Of a stretch of DNA of 64,000 nt, positions 1 through 7,749 are shown piece by piece; the stretch's first letter is position 1; the number at the start of each line of letters is the position of its first letter. The position numbers were made by a program, and so were the translations under genes. The notes under the pieces are model-generated. The model worked only from the letters and a program-made list of their open reading frames with translations, had not been told where the DNA came from and made no database searches. This stretch comes from Caldilineaceae bacterium (GTDB lineage: Bacteria > Chloroflexota > Anaerolineae > Caldilineales > Caldilineaceae): NCBI GenBank assembly GCA_019637685.1, contig JAHBVF010000011.1:62001-126000 (forward strand), read 5' to 3'.

Positions 1-143
1 CCGGTTGAGTAGGCCACGGCAGTATGTGGCCGTATCGAAACCAAAGCGGGTAGACCCGCAAACTGGTTTCGATACGCCTGGAAACAGCCCCAGGCTACTC
101 AACCGACGTTTGCTAACCGGCTGGCTGATGGCTGAATAGTCAC
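1..143 (-). mobile_element. MITE-like palindromic element, truncated by the window start
   Basis: This is a near-identical, inverted copy of the element at 12374-12535. Its core at 3-104 can fold as a cloverleaf. The outer stem pairs GGTTGAGTAG (3-12) with CTACTCAACC (95-104). Inside it are a hairpin at 13-30, a long arm pairing 31-43 with 64-76 and capped by a GCGGG/CCCGC hairpin (46-59), and a third hairpin at 77-94. The right terminal inverted repeat CTGAATAGTCAC lies at 132-143. The other terminus falls outside the window. No coding sequence is present, so mobility would need a transposase supplied elsewhere. Confidence 0.7.
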
Positions 144-430
144 AAGACACGAAGAAAAGCAAAAGAAGGAGTTGTACTTTTGAGTCCACTGCAAAAAGGT
201 GACTTCTCCCGCTGAGACGCCGAGGCGCAGAGAATTTCAGGAGAGAATCCTTCTTTTTATCCGTGTACATGCCCGGTGGGGCATAGCCAGCAATGAAAAT
301 AGGTACGCCGATTACACAGAAGACACAGATTGCGCAGATACTATCCCTGTTTATCAGCGTTCATCCGTGGCTCGAAAGGCTTTTGACAGTAGGGCTTCTT
401 TGGGTCGGTTCAGGCAAAGGCAGGTGTTGA
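144..430. repeat. Repeat-rich intergenic region
   Basis: I see no gene here. The stretch contains text that recurs elsewhere in the window. An ATCCGTGTACA-like motif lies near 252. A TGCCC/GGGCA mini-palindrome followed by a CAATGAAAA tail lies at about 270-298 and is seen again near 12601 and 16513. A 'TTTATCAGCGTTCATC.GTGGC' string near 350-375 recurs near 16590. These look like dispersed non-coding repeats. Confidence 0.5.
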
Positions 431-1171
431 GTGAGAAAAGTATGGAACAGTGGGGTTGGGATTTTCGTCCTGGTGGCAGTGCTGCTGCTGGCGGCCTGCG
501 GCGGAGCCGAACCTGTGCCCCTGATTTTTGGTGATCCGGTGTGGCGGAGCGGGGAAAACAGCCACTATCAGGTGACAGACCGCACGGGCAAGCTGGTGGG
601 CACAGCGACGGTATCGCTGATCGTCGGCAACGAAGAAAGCCCCGACGGCTGGACCCTGCGTCGGGAGATCAGCGCTGGTCAGTCCGAGGTAGCGACGATT
701 TCCCTGGCAGGCAAAGGCTATGGACCGGTCAGGAGCTATCTTTCCCGCATAGACACCAGCGGGGCCCAGCAGGTTGAGGCGGCCGTCATACGATCCCAGG
801 TGGACATCACACTGACCAATAAGGCCGGGGCCACCACCTATGAACGGGTGAGCGTGCCCAGCGACATCCGGGATGAACGCACACTGCTGACGCTGGCCCG
901 CACCCTGCCCCTGGCCGAGGGCTACGCCACCCGTATCAACAGTTTTATGCCTATCGTCGGCACAGTGGAAACAATGACAGTGGCGGTGGGCAAGCGGGAA
1001 CGGGTGACAGTGCCCGCCGGAACCTACGACACCTGGCTGGTGGAGTTCAGCACGCCGGACCGCACCACCCAAGCCTGGATCAGCGTGGACGCACCCCATC
1101 CGGTGGTGAAGTTTATTGACGCCCGCTCGAAGGGGCTGTTTGAATTGACGGAGTTTGTGGCGGGGGAATGA
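431..1171 (+). CDS. Putative lipoprotein, DUF3108-like
   Basis: The 246-residue product begins with a lipoprotein signal: a hydrophobic stretch at about residues 9-20, then the lipobox LLAAC with the lipidated Cys near residue 23. It should therefore be anchored outside the cytoplasmic membrane. The rest is predicted beta-rich. A central 'SQVDITLTNKAG' segment and a C-terminal 'VPAGTYDTWLVEF...QAWISVDAPHPVVKF' segment resemble DUF3108-type beta-sheet proteins of unknown function, but this is recognition by pattern only. The chosen start is GTG at 431, which leaves a short basic N-region. Two membrane protein genes follow in the same direction, separated by an inverted repeat. No enzymatic motif is visible. 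Confidence 0.75.
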   Translation: MRKVWNSGVGIFVLVAVLLLAACGGAEPVPLIFGDPVWRSGENSHYQVTDRTGKLVGTATVSLIVGNEESPDGWTLRREISAGQSEVATISLAGKGYGPVRSYLSRIDTSGAQQVEAAVIRSQVDITLTNKAGATTYERVSVPSDIRDERTLLTLARTLPLAEGYATRINSFMPIVGTVETMTVAVGKRERVTVPAGTYDTWLVEFSTPDRTTQAWISVDAPHPVVKFIDARSKGLFELTEFVAGE

Positions 1172-1189
1172 CGTACTGGTGGTGGAAAA

Positions 1190-1266
1190 TTTACTGCAAA
1201 GAGGCAAATGTGTGAAGAAGCAAAGAAAAGGGAGTTCCCTCTGCTTCTCTGCCCCTTTGCAGTAAA
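1190..1266. terminator. Inverted repeat downstream of the lipoprotein gene
   Basis: TTTACTGCAAAGAGGCA at 1190-1206 pairs with TGCCCCTTTGCAGTAAA at 1250-1266, with one mismatch over 17 bp. The spacer is about 43 bases. It lies just after the lipoprotein stop and could act as a terminator or be another dispersed repeat. A related string occurs at about 185-196. Confidence 0.4.
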
Positions 1267-1337
1267 AGCCGCCATCTTACCCTCATCTTGGCCAATACGC
1301 TGTACGCAATACGGAATTCTTTCGAGGAGTCTTGTCT

Positions 1338-1799
1338 ATGGATCGCTTTTCCTGGATTGTGATCAGTGCGGTGGGTTTGCTGCTGCTGGCCGCGGTGGGT
1401 GTGGCCACCCTGCGACCGAACGACAGCGCGGCAGCCCAGGAAGTCTATTTGGAGCAGGACACGCCCGATGGCGTAGTCCACGACGCTTTTGTCGCGTTTC
1501 TGCGCCGGGACACCGAGCGGATGAAGAGCTATTTTTCGCAACGGGTGCGGGAGAATTTTGACAAAGATCAGCGCTGGCCCAATATTGACTACTACCCGGA
1601 TACGGGCAACAAACGGATGCGGATCGAGAGTGTCGAGATGCAGAGTGAAGAGCGGGCCACTGTCACGATTGCCATCGACAATTACAATTCTGGTGGCCTC
1701 TTCTCCCAGAGCAATGTGTGGACCAATCGGCAGACGCTTCTGGTGGTGAAGGAAGCGACGGGCTGGAAGATCGACTCGGAGAATTTTTACTTCTACTAA
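1338..1799 (+). CDS. Membrane-anchored protein with NTF2-like extracytoplasmic domain (hypothetical)
   Basis: The product has about 153 residues. An N-terminal transmembrane or uncleaved signal segment spans about residues 5-25, and a soluble alpha+beta domain follows. The pattern 'DTPDGVVHDAFVAFLRRDTERMKSYFS' followed by a beta-rich half ending 'TGWKIDSENFYFY' is typical of DUF4878/NTF2-like folds. Such proteins often measure or bind something outside the membrane, but no function can be assigned. ATG at 1338 is preferred over TTG at 1332 because GAGGAG (1324-1329) sits 8 bases upstream of it. The next gene starts 12 bases after the stop, which suggests co-transcription. Confidence 0.75.
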   Translation: MDRFSWIVISAVGLLLLAAVGVATLRPNDSAAAQEVYLEQDTPDGVVHDAFVAFLRRDTERMKSYFSQRVRENFDKDQRWPNIDYYPDTGNKRMRIESVEMQSEERATVTIAIDNYNSGGLFSQSNVWTNRQTLLVVKEATGWKIDSENFYFY

Positions 1800-1811
1800 A
1801 GGAGTCGCTCA

Positions 1812-3455
1812 ATGAGCGTCAATCCAGCGGTTGAAACAACGCAGTCCAATCGGTTGGCTCTGATCCGCCGCTTCTATCTCTACGCTGTGGTGGTGGCCAG
1901 CCTGTGGGTGATGCTGGCCACTTTCGACGACCTGACCCGGGTGCTGACGGATGCCGTATGGGCCGGAACCGGGCTGCGCGTGGGTGATGCCAGCTATCTG
2001 CGCGACACTATTGCCCGCAGTGTGGGCGCACTGCTGGTGGCCACACCCCTTTTTCTCGTCCACTGGTATTTTGTACGGCGGGCACTGGAACTGGATGCAG
2101 AACGACTCTCCGCTCTGCGCAAACTGGCACTCTACTTTTTGACGCTTTTTGCGTTGGTGATGGCCGGGATGCACCTGTACCAGTGGCTCTATCAGGCCAG
2201 CGCGCTCCTGCTGGGGGAGAGCCTGAGCGGGTTTGGCATTGCATCCCTGCCCGGCCATTGGCTCTACCGGGCGGTGATGCTGCTTGTCAGCGGTGGGCTG
2301 GGCTGGTTTCTGCTGGCCCAATTGCATGCCGACGGCGACGCGGGCCACGAAAGCGGACGCGCGGGCACAATGCGCCGTCTCTTCCAAACAATTGTGGGTC
2401 TCAGCGGCTTTGGCGTGGCGCTCGTCGGCGGCGCAAATCTGCTGCAAGTGCCCCTGCGTCTGGCTCTGGAGCGGGGGGACAGCAGCCAACTGACTGTGGG
2501 CGATTTCGCCTGGGCACAGATGGCCGCGGCCGGCATCGCTTCCCTGCTGGTGGGGCTGCTGATCTGGCGCATCAATTGGCGGGCGTGGGACAGACTGATT
2601 GCTGCCCGCAGCGAAGAAGCCGCCACCGCCCTGCGCCGCTTCTATCTCTACGCGGCTACTCTAATCGCCGCGGCCACAGCCGTGACACCGGCCGCATTGC
2701 TCCTCAATGACATTCTACGCCGTCTGCTGGGCTACCCGTCCGGCTCCCCTCTGGACGCGCTGGCCACACCCGTCTCGCTGATTGTGCTGGGCGTGATTGC
2801 CTGGCGTTGGCACTGGGGACAGGTGCAGGCCGAGGCCGCCCGCTATGGCGACAGCCCGGAGAGCGCCAATGTGCGCCGCCTCTACTACTACCTGGTGGCG
2901 GCCATCGGGCTGGTGCTGCTCTGGATTGGTCTGGTGGACCTGCTGCGTCTGCTGCTGGATACGCTCTTTGTGGGCGGCTGGGCACTGGACGAATTTCGCG
3001 CCGGGCAGGCGACCAATGGACTGAGTCTGCTGGCTGTGGGCGCACCGGTCTGGGTGATCCACTGGCGCACAGTGCAGCGGGCCGCGGAAGGGGAGGCTGC
3101 CACAGCCCGGGCCGAACGGCGTTCTGGTCCCCGGCGGGCCTATCTCTACGGGGTTGCCCTGGCCGGCGCGCTGTTGATTCTCTTCGATTTGGGGTCGGTG
3201 CTATACCGGCTGATTCTTGGCCTGTTGGGGGAATGGGGCGGCGGCGCGCCCATTTGGGATTCCATCGCGCGCAGCGGCATAGGCGCGGTCTTCTGGGCGC
3301 TGCATCTGCTTGCCATCCGCACGGACAACCGGCTGGCCGGGGACGAGGGCGAGCCGGCCGTGGATGTCGCCCAACGCCGCGCCGCGCTGGAAGAGCGTAT
3401 AGACCAGCTGGAAGCGGCACTGGCGGCGGCGTGCGCTGAATTGGCAGAACTCTAA
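1812..3455 (+). CDS. Multi-pass membrane protein with repeated DUF5671-like units
   Basis: The 547-residue polytopic membrane protein is built from about four repeats of one unit. Each unit starts with an 'RRFYLYAVV'-type motif (near residues 16, 271, 353 and 440) and has three or so hydrophobic helices. The repeated unit matches my memory of DUF5671, common in Chloroflexota. The C-terminus (about residues 510-547) is a short charged coiled coil ('RRAALEERIDQLEAAL'), suggesting oligomerisation. A strong ribosome site, AAAGGAG, precedes ATG 1812. The role is unknown. It is probably in one operon with the preceding NTF2-like gene. Confidence 0.8.
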   Translation: MSVNPAVETTQSNRLALIRRFYLYAVVVASLWVMLATFDDLTRVLTDAVWAGTGLRVGDASYLRDTIARSVGALLVATPLFLVHWYFVRRALELDAERLSALRKLALYFLTLFALVMAGMHLYQWLYQASALLLGESLSGFGIASLPGHWLYRAVMLLVSGGLGWFLLAQLHADGDAGHESGRAGTMRRLFQTIVGLSGFGVALVGGANLLQVPLRLALERGDSSQLTVGDFAWAQMAAAGIASLLVGLLIWRINWRAWDRLIAARSEEAATALRRFYLYAATLIAAATAVTPAALLLNDILRRLLGYPSGSPLDALATPVSLIVLGVIAWRWHWGQVQAEAARYGDSPESANVRRLYYYLVAAIGLVLLWIGLVDLLRLLLDTLFVGGWALDEFRAGQATNGLSLLAVGAPVWVIHWRTVQRAAEGEAATARAERRSGPRRAYLYGVALAGALLILFDLGSVLYRLILGLLGEWGGGAPIWDSIARSGIGAVFWALHLLAIRTDNRLAGDEGEPAVDVAQRRAALEERIDQLEAALAAACAELAEL

Positions 3456-3464
3456 TTTTAAGTA

Positions 3465-3531
3465 GACGGCGGACCGCCGACCGCACAGATCGGACCCACG
3501 CTCGCCGTCTGCGGTCTGCCGTCCGCCGTCC
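3465..3531. repeat. Imperfect inverted repeat of 'GCCGTC/GCGGTC' units
   Basis: The DNA between the DUF5671 gene and the cyclase gene is made of alternating GACGGCGGACC- and GCCGTCTGCGGTC-type words that pair imperfectly (left arm from 3465, right arm to about 3531). The CAGACCGC word family recurs at 12641-12654, 56746-56815, 63293-63318 and, in frame, inside sbcC at 62323-62350. It may serve as a terminator here. Confidence 0.45.
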
Positions 3532-3550
3532 AGCAAGCAGGAGAAAACCC

Positions 3551-4195
3551 GTGACCAAACGCTTCATCGACCTGACCCTGACTGTACGCCACGGGATGCG
3601 GGGGGTGGCTATCGAACCCCACACCCGCATCGACCCGGACGGCTACAACACGACGAATCTGCACCTCTACAGCCACGCGGGGACGCATATGGACGCGCCT
3701 CTGCACTTTTTGGAGGGGGGCGCAACGATTGACCAGTGGCCCCTGGCCCAACTGGTCGGTCCGGCGCAGGTCATCGATCTCTCTGCTGTCGAACCCCACG
3801 GCCTGCACACTGTGGACGATCTGCTGCCCCACGCGGCCAAAGTGACGCCGGGCTGCCGTCTGCTCCTGCGCTCGGACTGGTCGCTCCACGCGGATTTGCC
3901 CGACTATCGCCCGGATATGCCCCGCATTTCTGTGGAACTGGCGCGCTGGCTGGTGGAAAGGCAAGTGGCCCTGGTGGGGGTGGAGACGCCCTCTGTGGCC
4001 TCCCTGCGCCCGGAGAACAAAGGGGAGTTGACCGAAGTACACCGCACGATTTTGGGTGGCAAAATTGTGATTGTGGAAAGCCTGACCAATCTGCGAGAGC
4101 TACGCCAGGAGACAGTCGAGTTTATCGCCCTGCCCCTGAAGATCGACGGCGGCGACGGGTCGCCCGTGCGGGCGATTGCGATTGAGGAAGGGTAG
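3551..4195 (+). CDS. Cyclase family protein (kynurenine formamidase-like metal hydrolase)
   Basis: The 214-residue protein is of the putative cyclase family (PF04199). The diagnostic metal-binding motif HAGTHMDAPLHF is at about residues 40-51, and a second conserved element ('GVETPSVASL') is at about 140-150. Family members hydrolyse N-formylkynurenine or related amides/lactones in the cytoplasm using Zn2+ or Mn2+. Length is normal for the family. ATG at 3551 is not preceded by a clear Shine-Dalgarno, although GCAGGAG lies at about 3537-3543. No other kynurenine-pathway gene is nearby, so the substrate is uncertain. It converges on the MFS-HEAT gene. Confidence 0.88.
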   Translation: MTKRFIDLTLTVRHGMRGVAIEPHTRIDPDGYNTTNLHLYSHAGTHMDAPLHFLEGGATIDQWPLAQLVGPAQVIDLSAVEPHGLHTVDDLLPHAAKVTPGCRLLLRSDWSLHADLPDYRPDMPRISVELARWLVERQVALVGVETPSVASLRPENKGELTEVHRTILGGKIVIVESLTNLRELRQETVEFIALPLKIDGGDGSPVRAIAIEEG

Positions 4196-4251
4196 GGCCG
4201 GGTGTACGGATGGACAGATTCTGGCCGTTTGCTGATTTGTCTGGCGCTGAT

Positions 4252-6483
4252 CTACCCCGCACGCAGTACAAACAACAGCAACAACAGATACTCCACCGAC
4301 ACTTCCGGTCTGTCGGCCAGATAGGCCGCGCAGGCCTGCCGAATGTCGTCCGCGCCCGGTTCGGCCAGGGGGGGCAGTGATTCGATACCCGCCAACAGCA
4401 GAGCTGTCCCCATCTCCATTTTGTTCTGGGCAAAGGCTTCGCTGCTCTGCAGCAGACTGGCCTGGACCTGGGCAGTCGTATCGGTATTGGTGCTTTTTGC
4501 ACCGGCCAAATGGCGGGCCAGCCCTGTGACGGCCTGGGCCGCGCTGGTCCCCGGCTCGGCGCGCAACTGGCGCAACAGGCGGATAAAGTGGCGCTCGTCG
4601 CCCACCAGCCGGGCCAGGGCCAGGGCCACCTCCAGACGGGTCATCTCATCTTCGCATCGCTCCAACAGGCGCAAGAGTGGCCCGGTTGCCTCTATCGCGC
4701 CCAGCTTGCCCAGGGCCGAGGCATAGGCAACCTGCAAGCCCTCATCCTCATCGCTTTCCAGCCGGGCCAGCAGCACAGGCACTGCCGAATGGTCGCCCAG
4801 TGTTCCCAGGGAACGGGCGCTGTGGGCCTGCACCGAACGATAGGTGGAGTCATCCAGCGCGGAGCGAAGCGCTGTGTGCGCGTCCTCGTCGCGGATCCGC
4901 CCCAGCGCCCAGGCCGCCAATACGCTCAGCGCCGGGTTTCTGCCTTCCAGGGTTTTGACCAGCCCAGCGATGAGCCGTTGGTCCGCGGGCATCCGGGCAA
5001 TCGCCAGAATGGCCTCGAAACGCACGTTGAAGCGGGGATCGGCCAGGGATTCCAGCAATTCGTCTACAGCCAGGCGGCTGCGGATTGTGCCCATCCGTTC
5101 GGTGACGGCGACTGTGCCTTCCTCGTCTCTGGCCCAGTGAAAGCGCACCAGCGAACCCATAGCCAGAAAAGGATTGCCGCGCAGAAAAAGCCCGGCGAAT
5201 TGGGCGGTGGAGAAGGGGCTGTCTCCCCGGATGGTGCGCAGGAGGAGGATACTGGCCAGGGGCATAAACAGCGAAACGAGAAAAATCGGGGTGTAGGGGT
5301 CCACAATCAGCGGGCCGATCTGCCCGGCCATGCGCTGGGTCAGATCGAGCACACGCCCGCCCAACAGTTGGCTGCCGCCGCTGGTGATGCCGGCCCAAAA
5401 GAAGTAGAGGGCCAGATAGTCCATCTTCTTTTCGGTGGGCACAATCGTCACAAAAAGCAGCCGGGCCGCGCCGATACCCCAGCCCAGATTGCCCACGCCC
5501 TGTAAAAAGGCGATTCCCAACGCGGGGTAGAGACTCCACGCCATCTGCCGGGGCAGCAGCCACCACAGGACAGGCGTGAGAACCAGCAGCGCCGCGCCGG
5601 TCAACATCACCGGCTTGCTGCCGTAGCGGTCCGCGGCCCAGCCCCACAGATAGCTGGAGGCCAGAGTTCCCAGCAGCGTGCCCATTTGGATAAAGACGAC
5701 CGCGCCTGCGTCCAGCCCCACCAAATCCTGCAAATAGAGGGGGAGAAACGAGGCCAGGGGCACAGTGCCCAGTGTGATGAGGGCCAGGCCGACGAGATAG
5801 CGGCGGAAGTCTGTGTCGCGGATGGCAGCCCAGATATTGCGCGCGCCCGCGGCCTCGGCCGGGCTGGGCGCGCCGCCGGGGATAAATGTGCAGGCCCAGA
5901 CGGAGACGAAACCGGCCACAATCCCCGCGGCAAAGAGGAGCATAAAGCCGTTCAGTCCGCTGGTGTTGCCGATCACCATCCCCGCGATCCAGACGGCGAC
6001 GAAGCCCGTGAAGGCGGTGTAAATGTTGCTGGTGGCCGAGTATTTGCCCCGCACAGAGTTGGGCACAAATTCCTGCATCCAGGGGTAATAGGCGGTCTCT
6101 TCCACGGATCGGCTGAGGGAAAAGAGCGCGGCCACCCCGGCCACAAACCAGAAGGCGGCCCGCCCGCCATAGGCGCTGAGAATGACCGGTGTGAGCAGAA
6201 GCAGAACGGTCACTGCTTTGCGTGCCCCAAAATAGAGAACGAAGGCGCGCTTATAGCCGATGCGCGCGGTGTAGGGGGCCACGAAGGGTGCGATAAGCGC
6301 GGCAAAGGGAGTCAGGGCCAGCACAAAGCCAATTTCGGTTTTGGTCAGGCCCAGATGGTTCAGAAACAGGACAAAGACCGAGCCAAAGAAAGTGAACTGG
6401 GAGAAGACAGTATTGGCGGCGTTGGTGGCATAGCTCCAGGGCAGGCCGCGCAGTTTTTCAACAGTTGTGGGTTCGAGGGACAT
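4252..6483 (-). CDS. MFS transporter fused to C-terminal HEAT repeats
   Basis: The product has 743 residues. About residues 1-430 form a 12-helix major facilitator domain; the loop after TM2 ('PYTARIGYKRAF') is MFS motif A-like. About residues 465-690 are soluble and consist of HEAT-like repeats, seen as recurring 'A..AL...RD..A...L...L' periodicity such as 'LSVLAAWALGRIRDEDAHTALRSALDD' read in parts. A low-complexity tail follows. MFS proteins move small solutes by proton coupling or facilitated diffusion. The HEAT part is a protein-interaction scaffold and is an unusual partner. ATG 6483 starts MSLEP. Neither the substrate nor the partner is evident from neighbours. Confidence 0.85.
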   Translation of the reverse strand: MSLEPTTVEKLRGLPWSYATNAANTVFSQFTFFGSVFVLFLNHLGLTKTEIGFVLALTPFAALIAPFVAPYTARIGYKRAFVLYFGARKAVTVLLLLTPVILSAYGGRAAFWFVAGVAALFSLSRSVEETAYYPWMQEFVPNSVRGKYSATSNIYTAFTGFVAVWIAGMVIGNTSGLNGFMLLFAAGIVAGFVSVWACTFIPGGAPSPAEAAGARNIWAAIRDTDFRRYLVGLALITLGTVPLASFLPLYLQDLVGLDAGAVVFIQMGTLLGTLASSYLWGWAADRYGSKPVMLTGAALLVLTPVLWWLLPRQMAWSLYPALGIAFLQGVGNLGWGIGAARLLFVTIVPTEKKMDYLALYFFWAGITSGGSQLLGGRVLDLTQRMAGQIGPLIVDPYTPIFLVSLFMPLASILLLRTIRGDSPFSTAQFAGLFLRGNPFLAMGSLVRFHWARDEEGTVAVTERMGTIRSRLAVDELLESLADPRFNVRFEAILAIARMPADQRLIAGLVKTLEGRNPALSVLAAWALGRIRDEDAHTALRSALDDSTYRSVQAHSARSLGTLGDHSAVPVLLARLESDEDEGLQVAYASALGKLGAIEATGPLLRLLERCEDEMTRLEVALALARLVGDERHFIRLLRQLRAEPGTSAAQAVTGLARHLAGAKSTNTDTTAQVQASLLQSSEAFAQNKMEMGTALLLAGIESLPPLAEPGADDIRQACAAYLADRPEVSVEYLLLLLFVLRAG

Positions 6484-6533
6484 GGCGCTGGGTGCCTGGG
6501 TGATTGGGTGATAGGCTGAATTCTACTTCACAA

Positions 6534-6905
6534 TCAGCCTGTGCCCAATATTCCCGTATTCAGCAGCAGGCGCGCCAGCCAGATTGCCACGGCCTGCGCT
6601 CGGCTTTCGCCCAGGACAACGGGGGGAATCAGCCGCCGGGCAAGGAGAATGCCCGCGGGGACGAGGAGCAGGTCGTCCCAATAGCCAAGAATGGGGATGG
6701 GGTCTGGGATAAGATCGATGGGGCTGAAGGCGTAGGCCACCACAGCCGCGGCCAGCAGCCGGGCGTACCAGGGCGGGCGCGGGCTTTCCAGTGGGTGAAC
6801 ATTGGCGCGGAGTCGATTCAGTCCGGCTTTCTGGGCAAAAGTGGCTGGATTTGGCTGTTGAGAGTCGGCACATCGACAGTAACCGTTGTCCAGACTTCTT
6901 CCCAA
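6534..6905 (-). CDS. DUF1232 (YkvA-like) membrane protein, N-terminus uncertain
   Basis: The core '[26 protein letters not shown]' read in parts, followed by '[15 protein letters not shown]', is the signature of DUF1232, a small two-helix membrane protein of unknown role. The reading frame opens at 6905, inside the 3' end of the HepT gene. The family-like sequence only begins near 6790, so the true start is unclear and the gene may have lost its own 5' end. A second, truncated copy of the same core lies at 7567-7680, on the other side of the HepT/MntA pair. Confidence 0.6.
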   Translation of the reverse strand: MGRSLDNGYCRCADSQQPNPATFAQKAGLNRLRANVHPLESPRPPWYARLLAAAVVAYAFSPIDLIPDPIPILGYWDDLLLVPAGILLARRLIPPVVLGESRAQAVAIWLARLLLNTGILGTG

Positions 6906-7159
6906 TCCACTGTGTCGTAGGCGTGGATGAGGTGATCTCGCATTCCCGCTATCAACGTCCAGGGAATGTGTTGGTGCTGTGAACGAAAAGCGGATGACAA
7001 GCGCTTGACGGCTTCGCCGATCACAAGAAGTTGATAGAGAACAGAGGATTGGGTCTTGGCATCAGCAAGAAATGCCTGCTTGGGCATACCACCCAAGAAC
7101 AGGTCAATTTGGGTTGCGGCTTTCATCACATCCAAGAGTGTAGCGTCATCCCGCGGCAT
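6818..7159 (-). CDS. hepT: HepT-like HEPN toxin (DUF86 ribonuclease)
   Basis: The 113-residue all-alpha protein of the DUF86/HEPN family has the catalytic motif RX4HXY, seen as RDHLIHAY at about residues 83-90. HepT toxins cleave RNA (tRNA in studied cases) as dimers. The Tyr of this motif is the residue that the partner nucleotidyltransferase modifies with AMP to neutralise the toxin. The gene overlaps the upstream mntA-like gene by 14 bases (7146-7159), the normal operon arrangement for this type VII-like pair, antitoxin first. The motif is intact, so the toxin is probably functional. Its 3' end overlaps the DUF1232 frame. Confidence 0.88.
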   Translation of the reverse strand: MPRDDATLLDVMKAATQIDLFLGGMPKQAFLADAKTQSSVLYQLLVIGEAVKRLSSAFRSQHQHIPWTLIAGMRDHLIHAYDTVDWEEVWTTVTVDVPTLNSQIQPLLPRKPD

Positions 7160-7496
7160 GAAGCATCTCCGCTGCGGGGAAGAGGCGCTGCGCCGTGTCG
7201 AGAATCTCTCTGCGACGTATCCAATTCTGGCTCTGCTCCACGGCCCGCTTGCTGATCAGATCAACATCTCTGCCCAGGAGTGTGGATAGCTCCTGCTCCA
7301 TCTGTATGTGATCCAGAAGACCCCAGTCCGCTTCCTCACTGAAAGTGATGAGCATATCCACATCGCTCCCTTCGCCAAAATCTGGCCGCAGGACTGAACC
7401 AAAAAAGAAAAGCTCACTGACTTTCCACTTCTGGCAGAAGGAGGCAATTTGGGTTGGACTGATTGGCAGGGGATAGGTCGTTTGCAGCGAAGGCAT
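7146..7496 (-). CDS. mntA: MntA-like minimal nucleotidyltransferase antitoxin
   Basis: The 116-residue MNT-family protein contains the nucleotidyltransferase signature GSX10DXD, seen as GSVLRPDFGEGSDVD near residues 33-47. A third acidic position follows in 'DVDLI' near residue 80. Family knowledge: MntA transfers AMP from ATP to the tyrosine of HepT and so inactivates it. It is the first gene of the pair and overlaps hepT by 14 bases. Both signature acidic residues are present, so AMPylation should be possible. No palindromic operator was recognised upstream. Confidence 0.88.
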   Translation of the reverse strand: MPSLQTTYPLPISPTQIASFCQKWKVSELFFFGSVLRPDFGEGSDVDMLITFSEEADWGLLDHIQMEQELSTLLGRDVDLISKRAVEQSQNWIRRREILDTAQRLFPAAEMLHAAG

Positions 7497-7566
7497 TTCG
7501 GCATTCTCCAGATTTGAGAGCGTAGCTGCATTATACGTGAATACCGAAGCCTTTTCAACAATCGTT

Positions 7567-7680
7567 CAGCCACCCCTCAGCCACCGGGCCAGGAAAATGC
7601 CCGCGGGGACGAGGAGCAGGGCGTCCAGATAGCCGAGGATGGGAATGGGGTCCGGGATGAGATCGATGGGACTGAGATCA
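7567..7680 (-). pseudogene. Truncated second copy of the DUF1232 core
   Basis: This stretch is about 85 percent identical by eye to 6624-6726. On the minus strand it reads [16 protein letters not shown]... and stops after ARWLRGG. An in-frame stop lies just upstream of the homology, so there is no usable N-terminus. It is a gene fragment. Together with the copy at 6534-6905 it brackets the HepT/MntA module, as if the module had landed in, or duplicated, a DUF1232 gene. The neighbouring 7681-7749 shows nothing recognisable. Confidence 0.6.
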
Positions 7681-7749
7681 GTCCCTTTTCAAACTGGATT
7701 TATCCAGCGTTGCCCGGATAGCTGGAGTCTTTGACCCGCGGACAATAGC

